Origin: Stenopsyche tienmushanensis
Lineage: Eukaryota; Arthropoda; Insecta; Trichoptera; Stenopsychidae
Length of the DNA: 64,000 nt
Direction: 5' to 3'
NCBI GenBank assembly: GCA_008973525.1
Contig: WACJ01000104.1
Location: 744,001 to 808,000 of the forward strand
Below the pieces are notes generated by a model. The model was not told the origin of the DNA. It ran no database searches and was given only the letters and a program-made list of their open reading frames with translations. The number at the start of each line of letters is the position of its first letter. Position 1 is the first letter of the stretch. Position numbers and translations under genes: made by a program. Positions 45,790 through 55,866 of this stretch are shown here, piece after piece.

Positions 45790-46020
45790 GTGATCTATAA
45801 AATCCCATACGCCAGAAATGGTGAAGAAAGTTTGGACATGAGAAAGCTGTGCGCAAAATGGATGCCGCGTTTGCTCACAATGGAACAAAAACGGCGTCGT
45901 TATCGATCGATCGAAAATTCCTATGAATGGATATTAATGAGACCCTATTTTACAGTGGACTATCTGTGGCTGCATTATGATGATGATGATGATAATATTA
46001 GTATGATTTTAAATCACTAA
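45790..46020 (+). pseudogene. Mariner (DD34D) transposase fragment
   Basis: An open 76-codon frame contains SLDMRKLCAKWMPRLLTMEQ (45832-45891) then KRRRYRSIENS. This is the conserved 'LGMRKLCAKWVPRLLTPEQK' region of mariner transposases between the DNA-binding and catalytic domains. It then reaches FTVDYLWLHY, equivalent to the first catalytic Asp motif (MDETWIHHY), with the Asp kept but its context degraded. It ends in a GAT repeat (45976-45993). N-terminal and later catalytic parts are missing. The frame is open, so this copy is less decayed than those at 59350 and 60392. Confidence 0.8.
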
Positions 46021-46381
46021 GTATTTGTATCAAATATATATTTAATTAATTAATATAAAGACATTAAACGACTTTATGGTAAGGCTGTACGCGTGCAACA
46101 TAACGCGCGACACGCATTTTTTTTTAACGCGAGATTGACTAATCGTCGCGTGGGGTTAAATATACCATTATAATATTTTATCGTACAATTACTTATATTG
46201 GGTATTTAGGCGTAATAATGGCGTTTTTAAATTTTCTATTATATAAGCCCATTAGTGATAATAAATTTAATATCCATTGGTATCATGTTTAAACCGATTT
46301 AATATGTTTTCCCGTATTTAACGTTTTACATGAGCTTTCTATTCTGTTCGATTTATGCATGTAAGTCCTTTCAGCTTATGA
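46021..46381. other. Unassigned AT-rich sequence
   Basis: Holds TAACGCGCGACACGC (46100-46114), similar to TAACGCGCGCGTGTGCGC at 44512. No gene recognised. Confidence 0.4.
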
Positions 46382-46708
46382 ACCTGGACAGAATTTATAT
46401 CTTGTTATGGATTATATACAGGAGGACGATCTATTACCACATATAGCGTTTTTGTATTGATCGTTATTCTTCAATTGATCGTTGGTATTTATAAATTCCG
46501 AAATTATATTCATTCACAGCGTAAAATACAATGTATAGCACTGTTTGGCATGATGTTTAAAATTATGCAAGCGTTAAACGTGGGATTAATCCAGATATAT
46601 GGCGAGAGCAGATCAATGCGGAATGTAGTACAATTTCCATTACGTGGAAGAATTTATAGTCCAACAGTTTACTTCCATTTTTATTTACAATTTATTCGCA
46701 AAAAGTAG
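46382..46708 (+). CDS. Candidate small membrane-protein frame (unrecognised)
   Basis: An open frame of 108 codons between stops in AT-rich DNA, with no internal ATG before the hydrophobic part. It contains VFVLIVILQLIVGIYKFR (46451-46504), a plausible transmembrane helix with basic residues after it, then KIQCIALFGMMFKIMQALN and a basic C-terminal tail (QFIRKK). Family unknown. The absence of a good start codon (TTG at 46457 at best) suggests an exon or a fragment. It may be chance. Confidence 0.25.
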   Translation, partial: TWTEFISCYGLYTGGRSITTYSVFVLIVILQLIVGIYKFRNYIHSQRKIQCIALFGMMFKIMQALNVGLIQIYGESRSMRNVVQFPLRGRIYSPTVYFHFYLQFIRKK

Positions 46709-46769
46709 CCGTGATGGCGATAAAAATTTATAAAATACGATAACGAGCGTATAAAACGTTTGATTTTAT

Positions 46770-47066
46770 AACCGAACGCGAAAACCGGATGCGGCCTCTG
46801 GGAAGAAAAACGCTGCGCGACACATCGTCCCGGCTGGGGAGCAAATCTGCAAGGAAGCTGTGGAACAAACGGCGGAGAGCGCAGTTTTCCACGAAGAAAA
46901 CGATGCAAAAAAGGGCGGTCAGCTGTCCGGGCGCTCGGATAGTCCGGACGGGTGCTCGTTCGGCTCGGACGGGGCGCTCAGCAGGCCAGGAGGACTGTTG
47001 GCCTGTTGGCGAGCATTCGTCCGGAGAGAGCGCCACCAGAATAGCGAGTTATGTGCTCTGCGGTAG
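46770..47066. other. GC-rich block open on both strands
   Basis: A sharp GC-rich block in AT-rich surroundings, with long frames on both strands (46789-47097 + and 46728-47036 -). In one plus frame (46860-47066) the composition is acidic then Ser/Gly-rich (GGQLSGRSDSPDGCSFGSDG), which could be an exon of a disordered protein. No domain recognised, and several readings are equally open. Confidence 0.3.
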
Positions 47067-47237
47067 ACAGTCGCTAGACGTCGACATTCTAATTTAGACC
47101 TTGACGCCTGGATGGGGTCCACAACCCACTACCATCTCCACAATATTATCAGAATTTTCAGCAACCATCAAAACCTCGATTGAGCCTTAGTAAATATGTT
47201 TCTTAGTTGCACATATAATTCGGTGGATTTGTATTGA

Positions 47238-47735
47238 CTGGGTAACTGTTTAATCTATCTATATCTACCGGTGATGTATTTACTACACCTCGACTCTAAT
47301 AATGGGAATATCGATATGAAATATAATAGATACGGAGCTCAAATTTTTTGTATTCCTCCGTAGTATAATTACGAATCACATCAAAGTATTATAGTATATA
47401 AATATTCATCTACTGCGACGGAAATAAATCATTTGTCGGGAAATCGGGAATTTTGCGAATTTTAGTCTGTGTCTCAGCAGAAAGGAATTTTATCAATCAA
47501 ATTGATGGTGCTATACGAAAATGGAGGCTCACGTGGTCATTAACTCGAACTAGCATTTAAAAAGCTGATGACGATACCTCCAACGAGTATGGAGGCTGAG
47601 CGTGCATTTTCAGCAGCAAGTTGCCTGGCTTCCAAAATCAGATCCAGACTAAATGACGAAACACTCGATGTTATAATGTTAGTTCGGGAAAGAAGTTTGT
47701 TAATCGAAATTTTGACTCGGGATTGGATTCCCTAG
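47238..47735 (+). mobile_element. hAT deletion derivative with intact C-terminal dimerisation domain
   Basis: The left side (47260-47520) matches, in reverse, the copies at 6770, 31735 and 41820. 47568-47735 is an uninterrupted 55-codon frame ending in TAG: MTIPPTSMEAERAFSAASCL, then SRLNDETLDVIMLVRERSLL. This is the hAT C-terminal dimerisation domain (pattern P.S.A.ERAFSAA....RSRL..E.LD). No catalytic part precedes it: the ATG is only about 300 bp from the element's 5' region. It lacks the left CAGTGG end. The short domain could in principle be translated, but nothing shows that it is. Confidence 0.8.
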
Positions 47736-48299
47736 TGGTAGGGTGAATTTGCTTGAACGTCACGAAAATTGAAACTCCTAGCTAAAATCTGTCGTAAACA
47801 GAGCGAGAATTGTTTGTAGTCTCTCTCTTTACATCGTATACATTATAGCATATACATCACCTCTACTGGACGCATATATGTTTATACGTAGCATAAAGCA
47901 ATCACGAGATCAGTAGCAAGACTATTTTACTATATATTACACAACACATATTTTTAACTCACAGTTTACCATGTTATTTTAACTACCAGCGATCTTAGAT
48001 ATATTAGAAATTGCGTAAAAAGTTGATTGACATATATTTTATTTTCTGAAAATGACCCAAAATGTGAAATATAAAGACATTTAATTATTTTTTTCCTATG
48101 AAAAAGCATAGCAAATAAGATCCAGCAGCTAAAAACCTTAACACTGTTGATAGTACGCAATATTCACAAACATTATACATGTGTGCCTTCGTATACAATT
48201 GATTTATGAGGTTTTCTACTGTTTATTATGATTCTAAGAAGACCCCATATCTGATGATTTTTAATCGGATACGGACAAATTCTATCATAATTTTAATGT
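47736..48299. other. hAT 3' flank and unassigned AT-rich sequence
   Basis: 47737-47783 (GGTAGGGTGAATTTGCTTGA and on) is probably the hAT 3' untranslated part; a related piece lies at 53086-53136. 48130-48172 contains a short S-repeat match (CCTTAACACTGTTGATAG). The rest is AT-rich without features. Confidence 0.45.
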
Positions 48300-48455
48300 T
48301 TAATGGGGTGCCTTTACAGCATGACATTTCCATCGACATCCATCGTTGTACGAGTGTATGATGAGATGCTTGACATTCGTCTCTGTCTCCAATTTATTAA
48401 TCTATTTTTTATCACTCGCAAATATGCGTGATCACTCATCAATGGTTTATCGAGC
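48300..48455 (+). repeat. Dispersed repeat F5, both blocks
   Basis: GGGGTGCCTTTACAGCATGA (48305) and ATATGCGTGATCACTCATCA (48421) occur in the same order and near the same spacing as at 9360-9550. A 70-codon open frame covers it (48346-48558), with no family. Confidence 0.55.
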
Positions 48456-49604
48456 ATTCAAAAATATTGTTGTTAACTGTGATAAATTTAATGCTTTGCA
48501 AATTAATTCCACGCCGGAAAATCGGAAAAGGTTGTCAACGCCCGTCCGTCGTTGCTAAGCCGTTTTTAAGATCGTTCTTTTGACGCGTCACATTGTTTAG
48601 TGCCTAGTACATTGTACTTTGCATATTTTTATCTCTAATTCGCGAAATGTAAAAAAAGGGCCGAAAAAGTCGCAATTGGATGTATCGGGTGGCGCAAAAA
48701 GTGATCTCGTTTCGTAAATTCACCGCTATGGTATTCTATCCCATTTTTTCCGGTCCTCCGACGTTCATATTCGATAACATCGAATGCCGCCAAGTTGGCG
48801 TTCACCAACTCCATTGCATCGGCATCCTTAGGAAAGTGATCAAAGACGATGACGAAACGTCGATTAAATAACAATCGTCATCATCGGATTACGGATCATC
48901 GACGACCGTAAAAATTTGGACAACGGACTGGAAAATTGGAAATGTTTGTTCTTCGCAATCGGTACTGATCCGAAGCAGATATAACCAACCAGCGTCGAGG
49001 AATGCATCCTGCAGCCGGCGGTGCATTCTGCTGATCGTCCGGAAGATCTGCATAAATATTATCGGAGGATGCTGATCCGATTCGCTAATTTATATATAAA
49101 ATCGAGATCAAATACAAAAAAAGCATACGAACAGACAGACTCGCAAACAAACAGACATCAAAGAGCCATCCAGACAGAAAGACAGCCGGCAGACTACAAA
49201 AAGGACGCAGCATTCCCGACCGTTGGAAATAAAGCGCATTTCATCGCGGTGACACCATTGACGACACCTGGACTCATTTGGGTGTTTCGATAAAAAGGCA
49301 CTTTTGCAGAGCCAATTCTTTTTGATCGCTTTTCAAAAAAGCGGTATACGCGTTCAACACGGTTTGATTGGTAAATCTTGTTAATGGAGAGTTAACGAAA
49401 CCGTGGGAAAACATCATGTTTTGCGTCAGTCTCACGAGGCTGTCGAAATTGGGAGTCATCCAATGAAATGGAACTGTTTATGTTCTTCGACGACCAGATT
49501 ATCAATTTAATTCAAACTGATCAAACAGGTCACGATCTGAACGCATCCTATGCGTTTATGATCAGTCGCTGCTCTGAGCGTTCGATAAATATCCCTATTT
49601 AAAT
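48456..49604. other. Unassigned sequence with a possible DNA-transposon end
   Basis: At 48683-48707, CGGGTGGCGCAAAAAGTGAT resembles terminal repeats of Tc1/mariner-type elements. No opposite end found. Minus frame 48635-48874 and plus frame 48680-48871 are unrecognised. 49125-49190 is CAGA-rich simple sequence. Confidence 0.35.
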
Positions 49605-50150
49605 ATATAAAAATGAATGTTTGTGGTGCGTTTGTTCCGTATACGTTCCTATACCATCCATCCGATTGCGATGAAACTTTAAAATCTTATTGTGCGTATC
49701 TTTGTGAACGTTTTTAAATTAAAACTAGCATTGTTTGTGTATGCAATTTGTTTTGGGAGACGTCTAAAAGTTTTCAAATTTTGCATTCTTATGCAATCTG
49801 ATAATATTGCAATATTTACTCTTTGTTCATCAAACCCAAATTTCAGCTTTTAATCTTAAGTCATTATTATGTATCACTAATAATTAAAGATAATTCGACA
49901 ATATTATTTTTATATATTGCTTATTTTATGCTTTGTATCGTCTCGAAAACAGGCGCGCGCGCATCCTTTACCAAATCAATAAACGCTAACATAATGCATC
50001 CGTCAAAACAAATTGCGTACATAAACAATGCTTTTATTAATTCAAAAACGTCCACAAAGATGCGCACAATAACTCCTCAAAGTTTTATTCTAATAGTATG
50101 ATTGGTAAAGGAACGTATACGAAACAAACGCACCACAAACCACAGACATT
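49605..50150. mobile_element. Pair of Helitron-type 5' ends in inverted orientation
   Basis: The left arm has ATATATAAAAATGAATGTTT (49603-49622), TGTGGTGCGTTTGTTCCGTA and TACGTTCCTATACCAT. The right arm (50095-50150) is its reverse complement with small changes: GGAACGTATACGAAACAAAC, CACCACAAACCACAGACATT and CATTTAAATAC. The arm match is about 55 bp and the unit about 545 bp. Helitron 5' ends in insects begin TC plus TATATAAAAATGAATGTTTG. The interior holds a 92-codon frame (49823-50101) of no known family. Confidence 0.6.
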
Positions 50151-51212
50151 CATTTAAATACATATACATTTTTATATTAAATTAGCTAATGTTGAGTTAT
50201 TAAAGCCATACATTACTGCAATAATAGGATTAAACATACAAGATCTTAAGGCTGAATTATTTGGACATGATAATGATCCATCATCATCATCCGGAGATGG
50301 AATTCGCTCCCGACGAACAACACAGTGATAAAACCACAACAGTACAGAAATGATCGTGGCAATATAACATAAAAATAACATTTCAACAGCGTGGGATAAT
50401 ATGACACATTAATTTTAATGGATATTGAAAGAACCTCCCGTTCAATCATGTTCGCGATTATGAAGAGGTTGTTCGTGCAAATATTCGAAAGGGCGTTATG
50501 GATATCTCAATCAAAATGCACCCGCAAATGATGAGCATTTGTTCGAATGCATTTTTGTGCGTTCCGATGATGATTTTTGACGTCATTGAAGAAGATAGTA
50601 TTTTTGGCATTTGCGGCATTGAAAATGAAGCACTGTAAAGTGCTACATACCACATGTGCGTGTATACTCTCTCTGGATTGCTCGTGCGTGGACTCAACGT
50701 ATGAGTGCATACTCTTCAAAGGTTTAAAAAGGTCGACAATGGACTCAATCATGCCGAATTTAAGTATTTTCTCATAAAACCAAGTCGTATCGGAGACCAG
50801 CAAAAAAAAGCCATAATTTTCACCACATCCGGAAAGCCTTGAACGACCAAGACAAATGGGAAAAATTACATGGCGTGATGATCGAACGACAGATTATGAT
50901 ATTCGAAAACGACTTTTGACGTACGTTTTGCGATTAATGGCGCTGATATTTCGGCCCTATTGATTTTTCACGACTTTCCAAATGAATCGGAAAAAAATTG
51001 GAAAAAGCAAGACATGCAAGGCATAAATTATCGGTTGAAAATGGAGTCGCGTTCGAGCGGAGCAAACACATAAAAATATCATCACGCCATGTTCCGTTAA
51101 TCGGGGCGCAATTAAAAGCGCCTTACATGTGTAATGCGACATGAATTTTGTACTATGCCATTGGAATAACGTGCTTTTAGAATCGGCAAATTTGCATCAT
51201 GTAGTGAGAATA
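50151..51212. other. Unassigned sequence with repeat H
   Basis: 50615-50725 contains GCGGCATTGAAAATGAAGC and ACCACATGTGCGTGTATACT, then ATACTCTTCAAAGGTT. This block recurs at 53430-53497 with a roughly 45-bp deletion. Minus frames 50458-50697 and 50507-50803 cover it. No domain recognised. Confidence 0.45.
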
Positions 51213-51447
51213 TACGAGGGTGGGCTGAAAACTAATGCACACACGCTTGCAGATTGCAAACAAAATGATCTTTATAAACGCGCTAGGTCGCTTATAAAAA
51301 CTATTTATAATGATGATGTTGTTAATAGATCTACTATAAATCGATTTATGATAAAATTTCGTAAATACGAGCCTGGAAAAGCCATGATTTTGATGAAACA
51401 CTTAGCGATCGTTCGATCATTACCAACTCATCGACGATTTGATTTAA

Positions 51448-51510
51448 AAAGAACGGAAAATCAATCAAAAATGTATCGGCTCAATATATATTTATATATC
51501 AACGCAATCT
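51448..51510 (+). repeat. Direct repeat, left copy, inside the 0.9-kb MITE
   Basis: AAAAAGAACGGAAAATCAAT through AATATATATTTATATATCAA is repeated at 51793-51852 with a few changes. Confidence 0.7.
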
Positions 51511-51699
51511 TTTATTATTATCTTTACATATTTTTTATTTTTACTTTATTTTATTTTTATATATTCTTTACATGCATGTTTTATTCTTTTAATATTTCAT
51601 TTTTATTTTATTTGTATAATCTTTTTTTGTATATATTTTCTATTGTATCTTTAAGACGCTGTATTATATAGCTTTTTCAAAATAATGTAAATAATAACA

Positions 51700-51797
51700 A
51701 TTGTGGTCATTAATGACCAACCATGTACAATCAGGGAGGCATTGGCCCTAAGGTCACAACCTCCAACAAAAATAAATAAAAAAAAAAAAAAAAAAAG
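51700..51797 (+). mobile_element. Poly(A)-tailed retroposon 3' end
   Basis: TCATTAATGACCAACCATGT, GGGAGGCATTGGCCCTAAGG, TCACAACCTCC, then ACAAAAATAAAT and a run of 19 A (51778-51796). This looks like the 3' end of a LINE or other retroposed RNA inserted into the MITE. No poly(A) signal of the exact AATAAA type other than AATAAA within AAAAATAAATAAAAA. Confidence 0.5.
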
Positions 51798-51852
51798 AAC
51801 GGCGAATCAATATAAAATGTATCATTTTAATATATATCTATATATCAATTCA
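51793..51852 (+). repeat. Direct repeat, right copy
   Basis: Matches 51448-51510 (AAAAAGAACGGCGAATCAAT... AATATATATCTATATATCAA). It begins within the end of the poly(A) run, so the pair looks like an unusually long target-site duplication or a pre-existing duplication. Confidence 0.65.
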
Positions 51853-52110
51853 AAAGGTATTTATTATACATCGGACGATGAGGTTAAGTCAGCTGTTAGG
51901 TTCCAGATTTGAGAAAAGTTAGTGACGGAATGAAAATCTTGTTACGCGTTGGGATAAATATGTAAGTCTTAACGTTGATTATGTTCAAGTATAAATACAT
52001 GGTTGTAAAGCTTAAGACTTGTACTTTGATATATTTTTTATTTGATATCGCTATTTGTTTTTGTTCGCGCTCTACAAGCATGTGTGCATTACTTTTCAGC
52101 CCGCCCCGTA

Positions 52111-53085
52111 CGATATATTTTGTACCGAAATTTTTATACTTATTCAATAATGCAATTTGCCATCAAGTTCAATGGTTATTCATCGTAATGAAATAATTTG
52201 ACCGCAACACCATGCTCGTTGTACAATGGCCTGATGATGGCGAAAATTTCGCCACGCTTTCCTCCGCTTTGATTGTTTGGGAACCGATGGCCTGCAAATC
52301 TGTTTTAAAATACAAGGAAATGAGATTCTATGGAGGAAAGTGAAATTTTGTGAAACAATCATGTTTTTGCATAATGGCCATTGTATGAGGATTGCATCGT
52401 GAAAATTGTGGTCGAATATGCAAATCGCTTAGGTGTGTTTGGGAAGCCTTTCAGATCGAATACTTGCATAATATCATTTCGACGGCGACTTCAATGCTTC
52501 AATTCCGGTGAATACTTTTGAAACGATGAAGATGTGAAGGTGTTAGGTAATTTCTATGATTTTCAACGCGAAGCCATTTCCAGAGCACTAACCACGATTT
52601 CTTCTTGACACGCTCTAGAAATCTAAGGTTATTTATTATTCAGCCCGAGATATACGAGCCTCCATTGTTTTTCACGGAGCCACGATGGCTCCCCATTACA
52701 AAAGAAGAGACAATCCGAGTTAAAAATTGTCCAGATCGAGCGACTTTCGCTTTTTAGCTTTGGATCGATGAAGTTATCATTCCCGTAATTGACCGTTTGA
52801 TTGTCAATCGGGATCGATTGGGGCAAAACAAAGCAAAAGGAATGACAAATAAAGGCATCAATCCGCGTCCAACAGGGACGGCCTACGCTAAAGAAGCAAA
52901 AAGGCATGATTGCATCATTAGATGGAACTCAGCTATTTTACAAAGCACTGTCATAAATGTCCATCAGATCCATGGATGATCAACTCATCGTACGGTTCAA
53001 AAAATATGCATTTATAAATTGATGAATATAGCTTGAAATTCGCATAAATTTCACTCATTGAGTGCGGAGATTAGTGAATCAGAGA
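52111..53085. other. Unassigned sequence
   Basis: Minus frame 52629-52907 (92 codons) and plus frame 52797-52979 have no recognised domain. 52200-52340 has a protein-like plus reading (VVQWPDDGENFATL) of unknown family. Confidence 0.4.
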
Positions 53086-53170
53086 TGGTATGGTAGGTTA
53101 AATTGGTTTAAATGTCGTGAAAAATGAAATTCCAGGCGCCTTGGTCCGCGAAAACGTTGTGTGTACGCAA
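53086..53170 (+). mobile_element. Possible hAT 3' tail fragment
   Basis: GGTAGGTTAAATTGGTTTAA then ATGTCGTGAAAAATGAAATT resembles 47737-47783, the sequence after the hAT stop codon. No coding part or terminal repeat is present. Confidence 0.35.
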
Positions 53171-53219
53171 TTTATCCGCGAAACGTCTCGCAAAATGAAT
53201 TGTGTACATTAAAAATGAT

Positions 53220-53345
53220 TGTTTTTTTTTTTTTGAAACCCTTGCAAGTATACATACAACAAATCATTTAAGTTTCATCGCAAATGGATGAATAGTATAG
53301 GAATGTATACAATACAAACAAACAAACATTTATTTTCATATTAAT
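53220..53345 (-). mobile_element. Helitron-type 5' end, reverse orientation
   Basis: AAATGGATGAATAGTATAGG, AATGTATACAATACAAACAA and ACAAACATTTATTTTCATAT are the reverse complement of a Helitron 5' end (TTNAAAATAAATGTTTGTTTG...TATACATTCC). Related to 49605 and 62940. Confidence 0.55.
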
Positions 53346-53429
53346 AAAAATTCGTCCAAATGTTATATATCTTAAAAGAAATAATATTTGGGATGATAAT
53401 TTGAATAAATACTGCATTAGAAATAGAAG

Positions 53430-53497
53430 CACGGCATTGAAAATAATGCGCTATGGAGCGTTGCACGCCACATGTGCGTGCATACTCATCAAAGGTT
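53430..53497 (+). repeat. Repeat H
   Basis: CGGCATTGAAAATAATGCGC, GCCACATGTGCGTGCATACT and CATCAAAGGTT match 50615-50725 apart from a deletion between the two TATACT/CATACT phrases. Confidence 0.6.
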
Positions 53498-54010
53498 GCC
53501 GTTATTTTATTAAATTTTAAATTCGTAATAGTTGATAGTCCCTGCATCCTATGCATATTGGGCGTTCAATGGACCGAACCTTTTGCTTTCATAATTAAGT
53601 CTTTAAATTACCAAGCAAGTTGCGGGGAAAACTTCGATCTCACGAATGATAAACCAAGGAAACAGTTCTCAAAAATAAATGTCATATCATCACTTGACGG
53701 CTTTCGGCATACGCCGAGATTAAAATTGTGTGCAAATTGTGGCGCAAAAATAGCCCCATTGTCAGATATCAGATATCAGATGAAAATTCTCAGTCTCGAG
53801 CTATTCTCGTCGTATGAATCATGGCCGAAGTTTTCCACGGTAATTAATTACGAGCGCAAGACTGTCGATAAAGCGGTTCTTGAAATGCAAACAGGATCAC
53901 AAGAGGTGCTTCGATTTTGTACACCTGACTCGAGGCCTCAAAGAAAGGACGACGGTAGTACCTCGCGAGGTCCTGGCATCCTCGTGGGTGGCTCGGAACC
54001 TCCCCGATAG
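53453..54010 (+). CDS. Longest open frame in the window, 185 codons (unrecognised)
   Basis: Starts inside repeat H and runs to TAG at 54008-54010. The middle contains LKLCANCGAKIAPLSDIRYQ, with a CxxC pair that might bind metal, and the end is Arg/Gly/Pro-rich (STSRGPGILVGGSEPPR). The start lies in a repeat shared with a locus where no such frame exists, which weakens the 5' part. An internal start at MKILSLELFSSYESW (53780) is possible. Family unknown. It could be an exon of a host gene, an element-derived frame or chance. Confidence 0.3.
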   Translation: MERCTPHVRAYSSKVAVILLNFKFVIVDSPCILCILGVQWTEPFAFIIKSLNYQASCGENFDLTNDKPRKQFSKINVISSLDGFRHTPRLKLCANCGAKIAPLSDIRYQMKILSLELFSSYESWPKFSTVINYERKTVDKAVLEMQTGSQEVLRFCTPDSRPQRKDDGSTSRGPGILVGGSEPPR

Positions 54011-54140
54011 ATGATACAAAGTAATTGATGAGTGGAACATGCCCGCCAAGCTAATCACGATAATTTATTTATACATTTCTACAAACGTGGCCGATGGATC
54101 GATTTCAAAAAGGGAAAGATTAGCCCCTCTGTACATAAGA

Positions 54141-54288
54141 GGGTCTGGCCAGACAATATTTTTTTGTAAATAGTAGCCATGTATCCTACAAAATATCCCT
54201 GACTTTGTCCATTTATCCTCGTGTTTCGAGAAAAAAGGATATTTCTATTAATACATCTAGAACCAATGAAAGTGGTCTGGCTAGACCC
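54141..54288. mobile_element. Short MITE with GGGTCTGGCCAGAC ends
   Basis: GGGTCTGGCCAGAC (54141-54154) and GTCTGGCTAGACCC (54275-54288) are inverted copies with one mismatch, enclosing 120 bp of AT-rich, non-coding DNA with T runs beside both ends. The ends are themselves palindromic (GTCTGGCCAGAC is a perfect 12-bp dyad). Family not recognised. No clear target duplication. Confidence 0.5.
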
Positions 54289-55163
54289 AGATTTTTTTCA
54301 TAGAATTTGCATCGACAGAAGGGTTTAGGAACACAATTTCATATTAATTTTTTAACAGAATCATCAAACGCGAACATAAATCTGAACGTCGATGTTAACG
54401 ATAGAAGGAAATTTACAATATCCGTTCTTCTGGCAGGAAAATCCTACCGGCCGGATATCTCATTCCATGCCACCATTTTTAGGATTTGTTTATGGCGAAT
54501 AACAATTTTTCGCATGTATACATGTATTTTTTCTCTATACACACACCCATCGATAAATCTTATCGGCCACTTTCGCATTGCTCGAGCGCATTAAGTAAAT
54601 TTCGCCCAAGACCTGTGTTTTTCGATCGGCAATCAATTTCCCCCATTGCTCCTCCGAAATCCTCTAAAATCGCAGACGAAAATAAACAACCGTAAATTTG
54701 GGAATTCTCCTTAAAACAACAAATCTCTGAACTCTTTTCATGTTTATGCTAACATGAACCGAGTGCGTAAATTTGCTCATAAATCATAATATTTTGGGAG
54801 ATCTCAAAGCGAAATTGGACGATATCGCGCCGATATGACTCCGAGGACATGTTAATGCACACGGCGTGTACTTTATTTCATTCAAATGCAGCTGAAATGC
54901 GATTTTCATGCATGAAGTCACCACAATGCGAAATTCCGAGAACGTCTCCTATTTAAAGAAAAACGCGCCAAGAGAGCCGCATGCGGCTCCCGTACGCCAT
55001 CAGCGCTCAAATCTGTGACAAACACCATCAAAATAATCTTTAACATGTCGTTTAAAAGACAATTAAGATATTATACAATTAAATTTTAAGCCACAAACCT
55101 AGAATAGACTATTTAAATTCAATTTATGTTTAAACATTAAACATTTCTTAGGAAAGTCTTAAA
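54289..55163. other. Unassigned sequence
   Basis: Plus frames 54307-54594 and 54486-54695 overlap and are unrecognised. 54720-55010 has no open frame and no repeat match, and is a candidate for unique noncoding DNA. Confidence 0.4.
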
Positions 55164-55830
55164 ATGTACGCATACAAACATACAAACATATATACACAAG
55201 AGACTCATACCGTTACTTGGCAACATACGTTAACAAAGGCGGTTAGTATTGCGAAAGGTCTAGCTAGGTTGATGCCTAACATCGGTAGCCCTAAGACAAA
55301 CCGTCGAAGATTATATAACGAGGTGCTATTGTACAGAGCTCCGATATGGGCCAAGGCACTACACTTCGAAAGGGCCAGGCTCAATCTGGCTAGAGTACAG
55401 AGTGATTAGTCCTGGCAAAGGAAAAGAAAGTCATACGCACCGGAAAAACCAGGCAAAGAGCTAGGCAGTCCACCATGGTGAAATGGCAGTTCAGATGGGA
55501 CAGCTCCGCCAAAGGTCGATGGACCCATCGATTCCAAGCCCTGGACAGCCAGGAAACACGGCCAGCTGTGCTACCAACTTACCCAGGCACTCACTGGACA
55601 CGACCGCTTTGGTAGCTCACCACTGCGGAGCGGAGCTGGACGATGCCGCGCACACGCTATTCGACTGTCCGATCAATTCACTCACTTCCAGCAACATGGT
55701 CCCTACGATGCTAACCAATTCAATGGCATGGAACGCGTTGTCTGGATACATCGAGAGCGCTATGCTGCAAAAGGAGGATGCTGAACGACTGAGACATCTT
55801 CCTTCTCCTCAACCCATGAGGGACAAAACC
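55164..55830 (+). pseudogene. R1-type non-LTR retrotransposon, C-terminal reverse transcriptase fragment
   Basis: Reverse transcriptase of a LINE that copies its RNA at a nicked target. 55223-55409 encodes AKGLARLMPNIGSPKTNRRR, then LLYRAPIWAKAL and LNLARVQSD, the thumb region of R1/jockey-type enzymes (LLYGAPIWADAL, LARVQRR). After a gap, 55482-55552 in another frame gives WQFRWDSSAKGRWTHRF, a typical R1 C-terminal phrase. A third frame, 55606-55662, gives VAHHCGAELDDAAHTLFDCP, the C-terminal zinc-knuckle region, with one Cys replaced. At least two frame shifts and a deletion, and no endonuclease or catalytic palm domain. The 169-codon frame 55483-55992 covers the tail and reads on into the next MITE. 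Confidence 0.8.
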
Positions 55831-55866
55831 CTACAGTACTACTTTTTACTAGTTGAAACTAGTTTA

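Larger units (their letters stand above)
51213..52110. mobile_element. Tc1/mariner-type MITE, about 0.9 kb, with nested insertion
   Basis: The left end TACGAGGGTGGGCTGAAAA (from 51213), preceded by TA, continues with CTAATGCACACACGCTTG. The right end on the opposite strand is TACGGGGCGGGCTGAAAAG (from 52110) then TAATGCACACATGCTTG. Inverted arms are about 58 bp. The 176-codon frame 51141-51671 starts outside the element and ends in a T-rich low-complexity tail (51500-51670), so it is not a credible transposase. Inside, a poly(A)-tailed insertion is flanked by about 62-bp direct repeats. Confidence 0.7.

Noticed and set aside
45976..45993. GAT repeat as a functional acidic tail of the mariner frame
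   Set aside because: It is a simple-sequence expansion in a region where mariner transposases have a catalytic-domain sequence.
51141..51671. 176-codon frame as a real protein
   Set aside because: It crosses a MITE end and its last 60 codons are T-rich low-complexity sequence giving Phe/Tyr/Leu runs.
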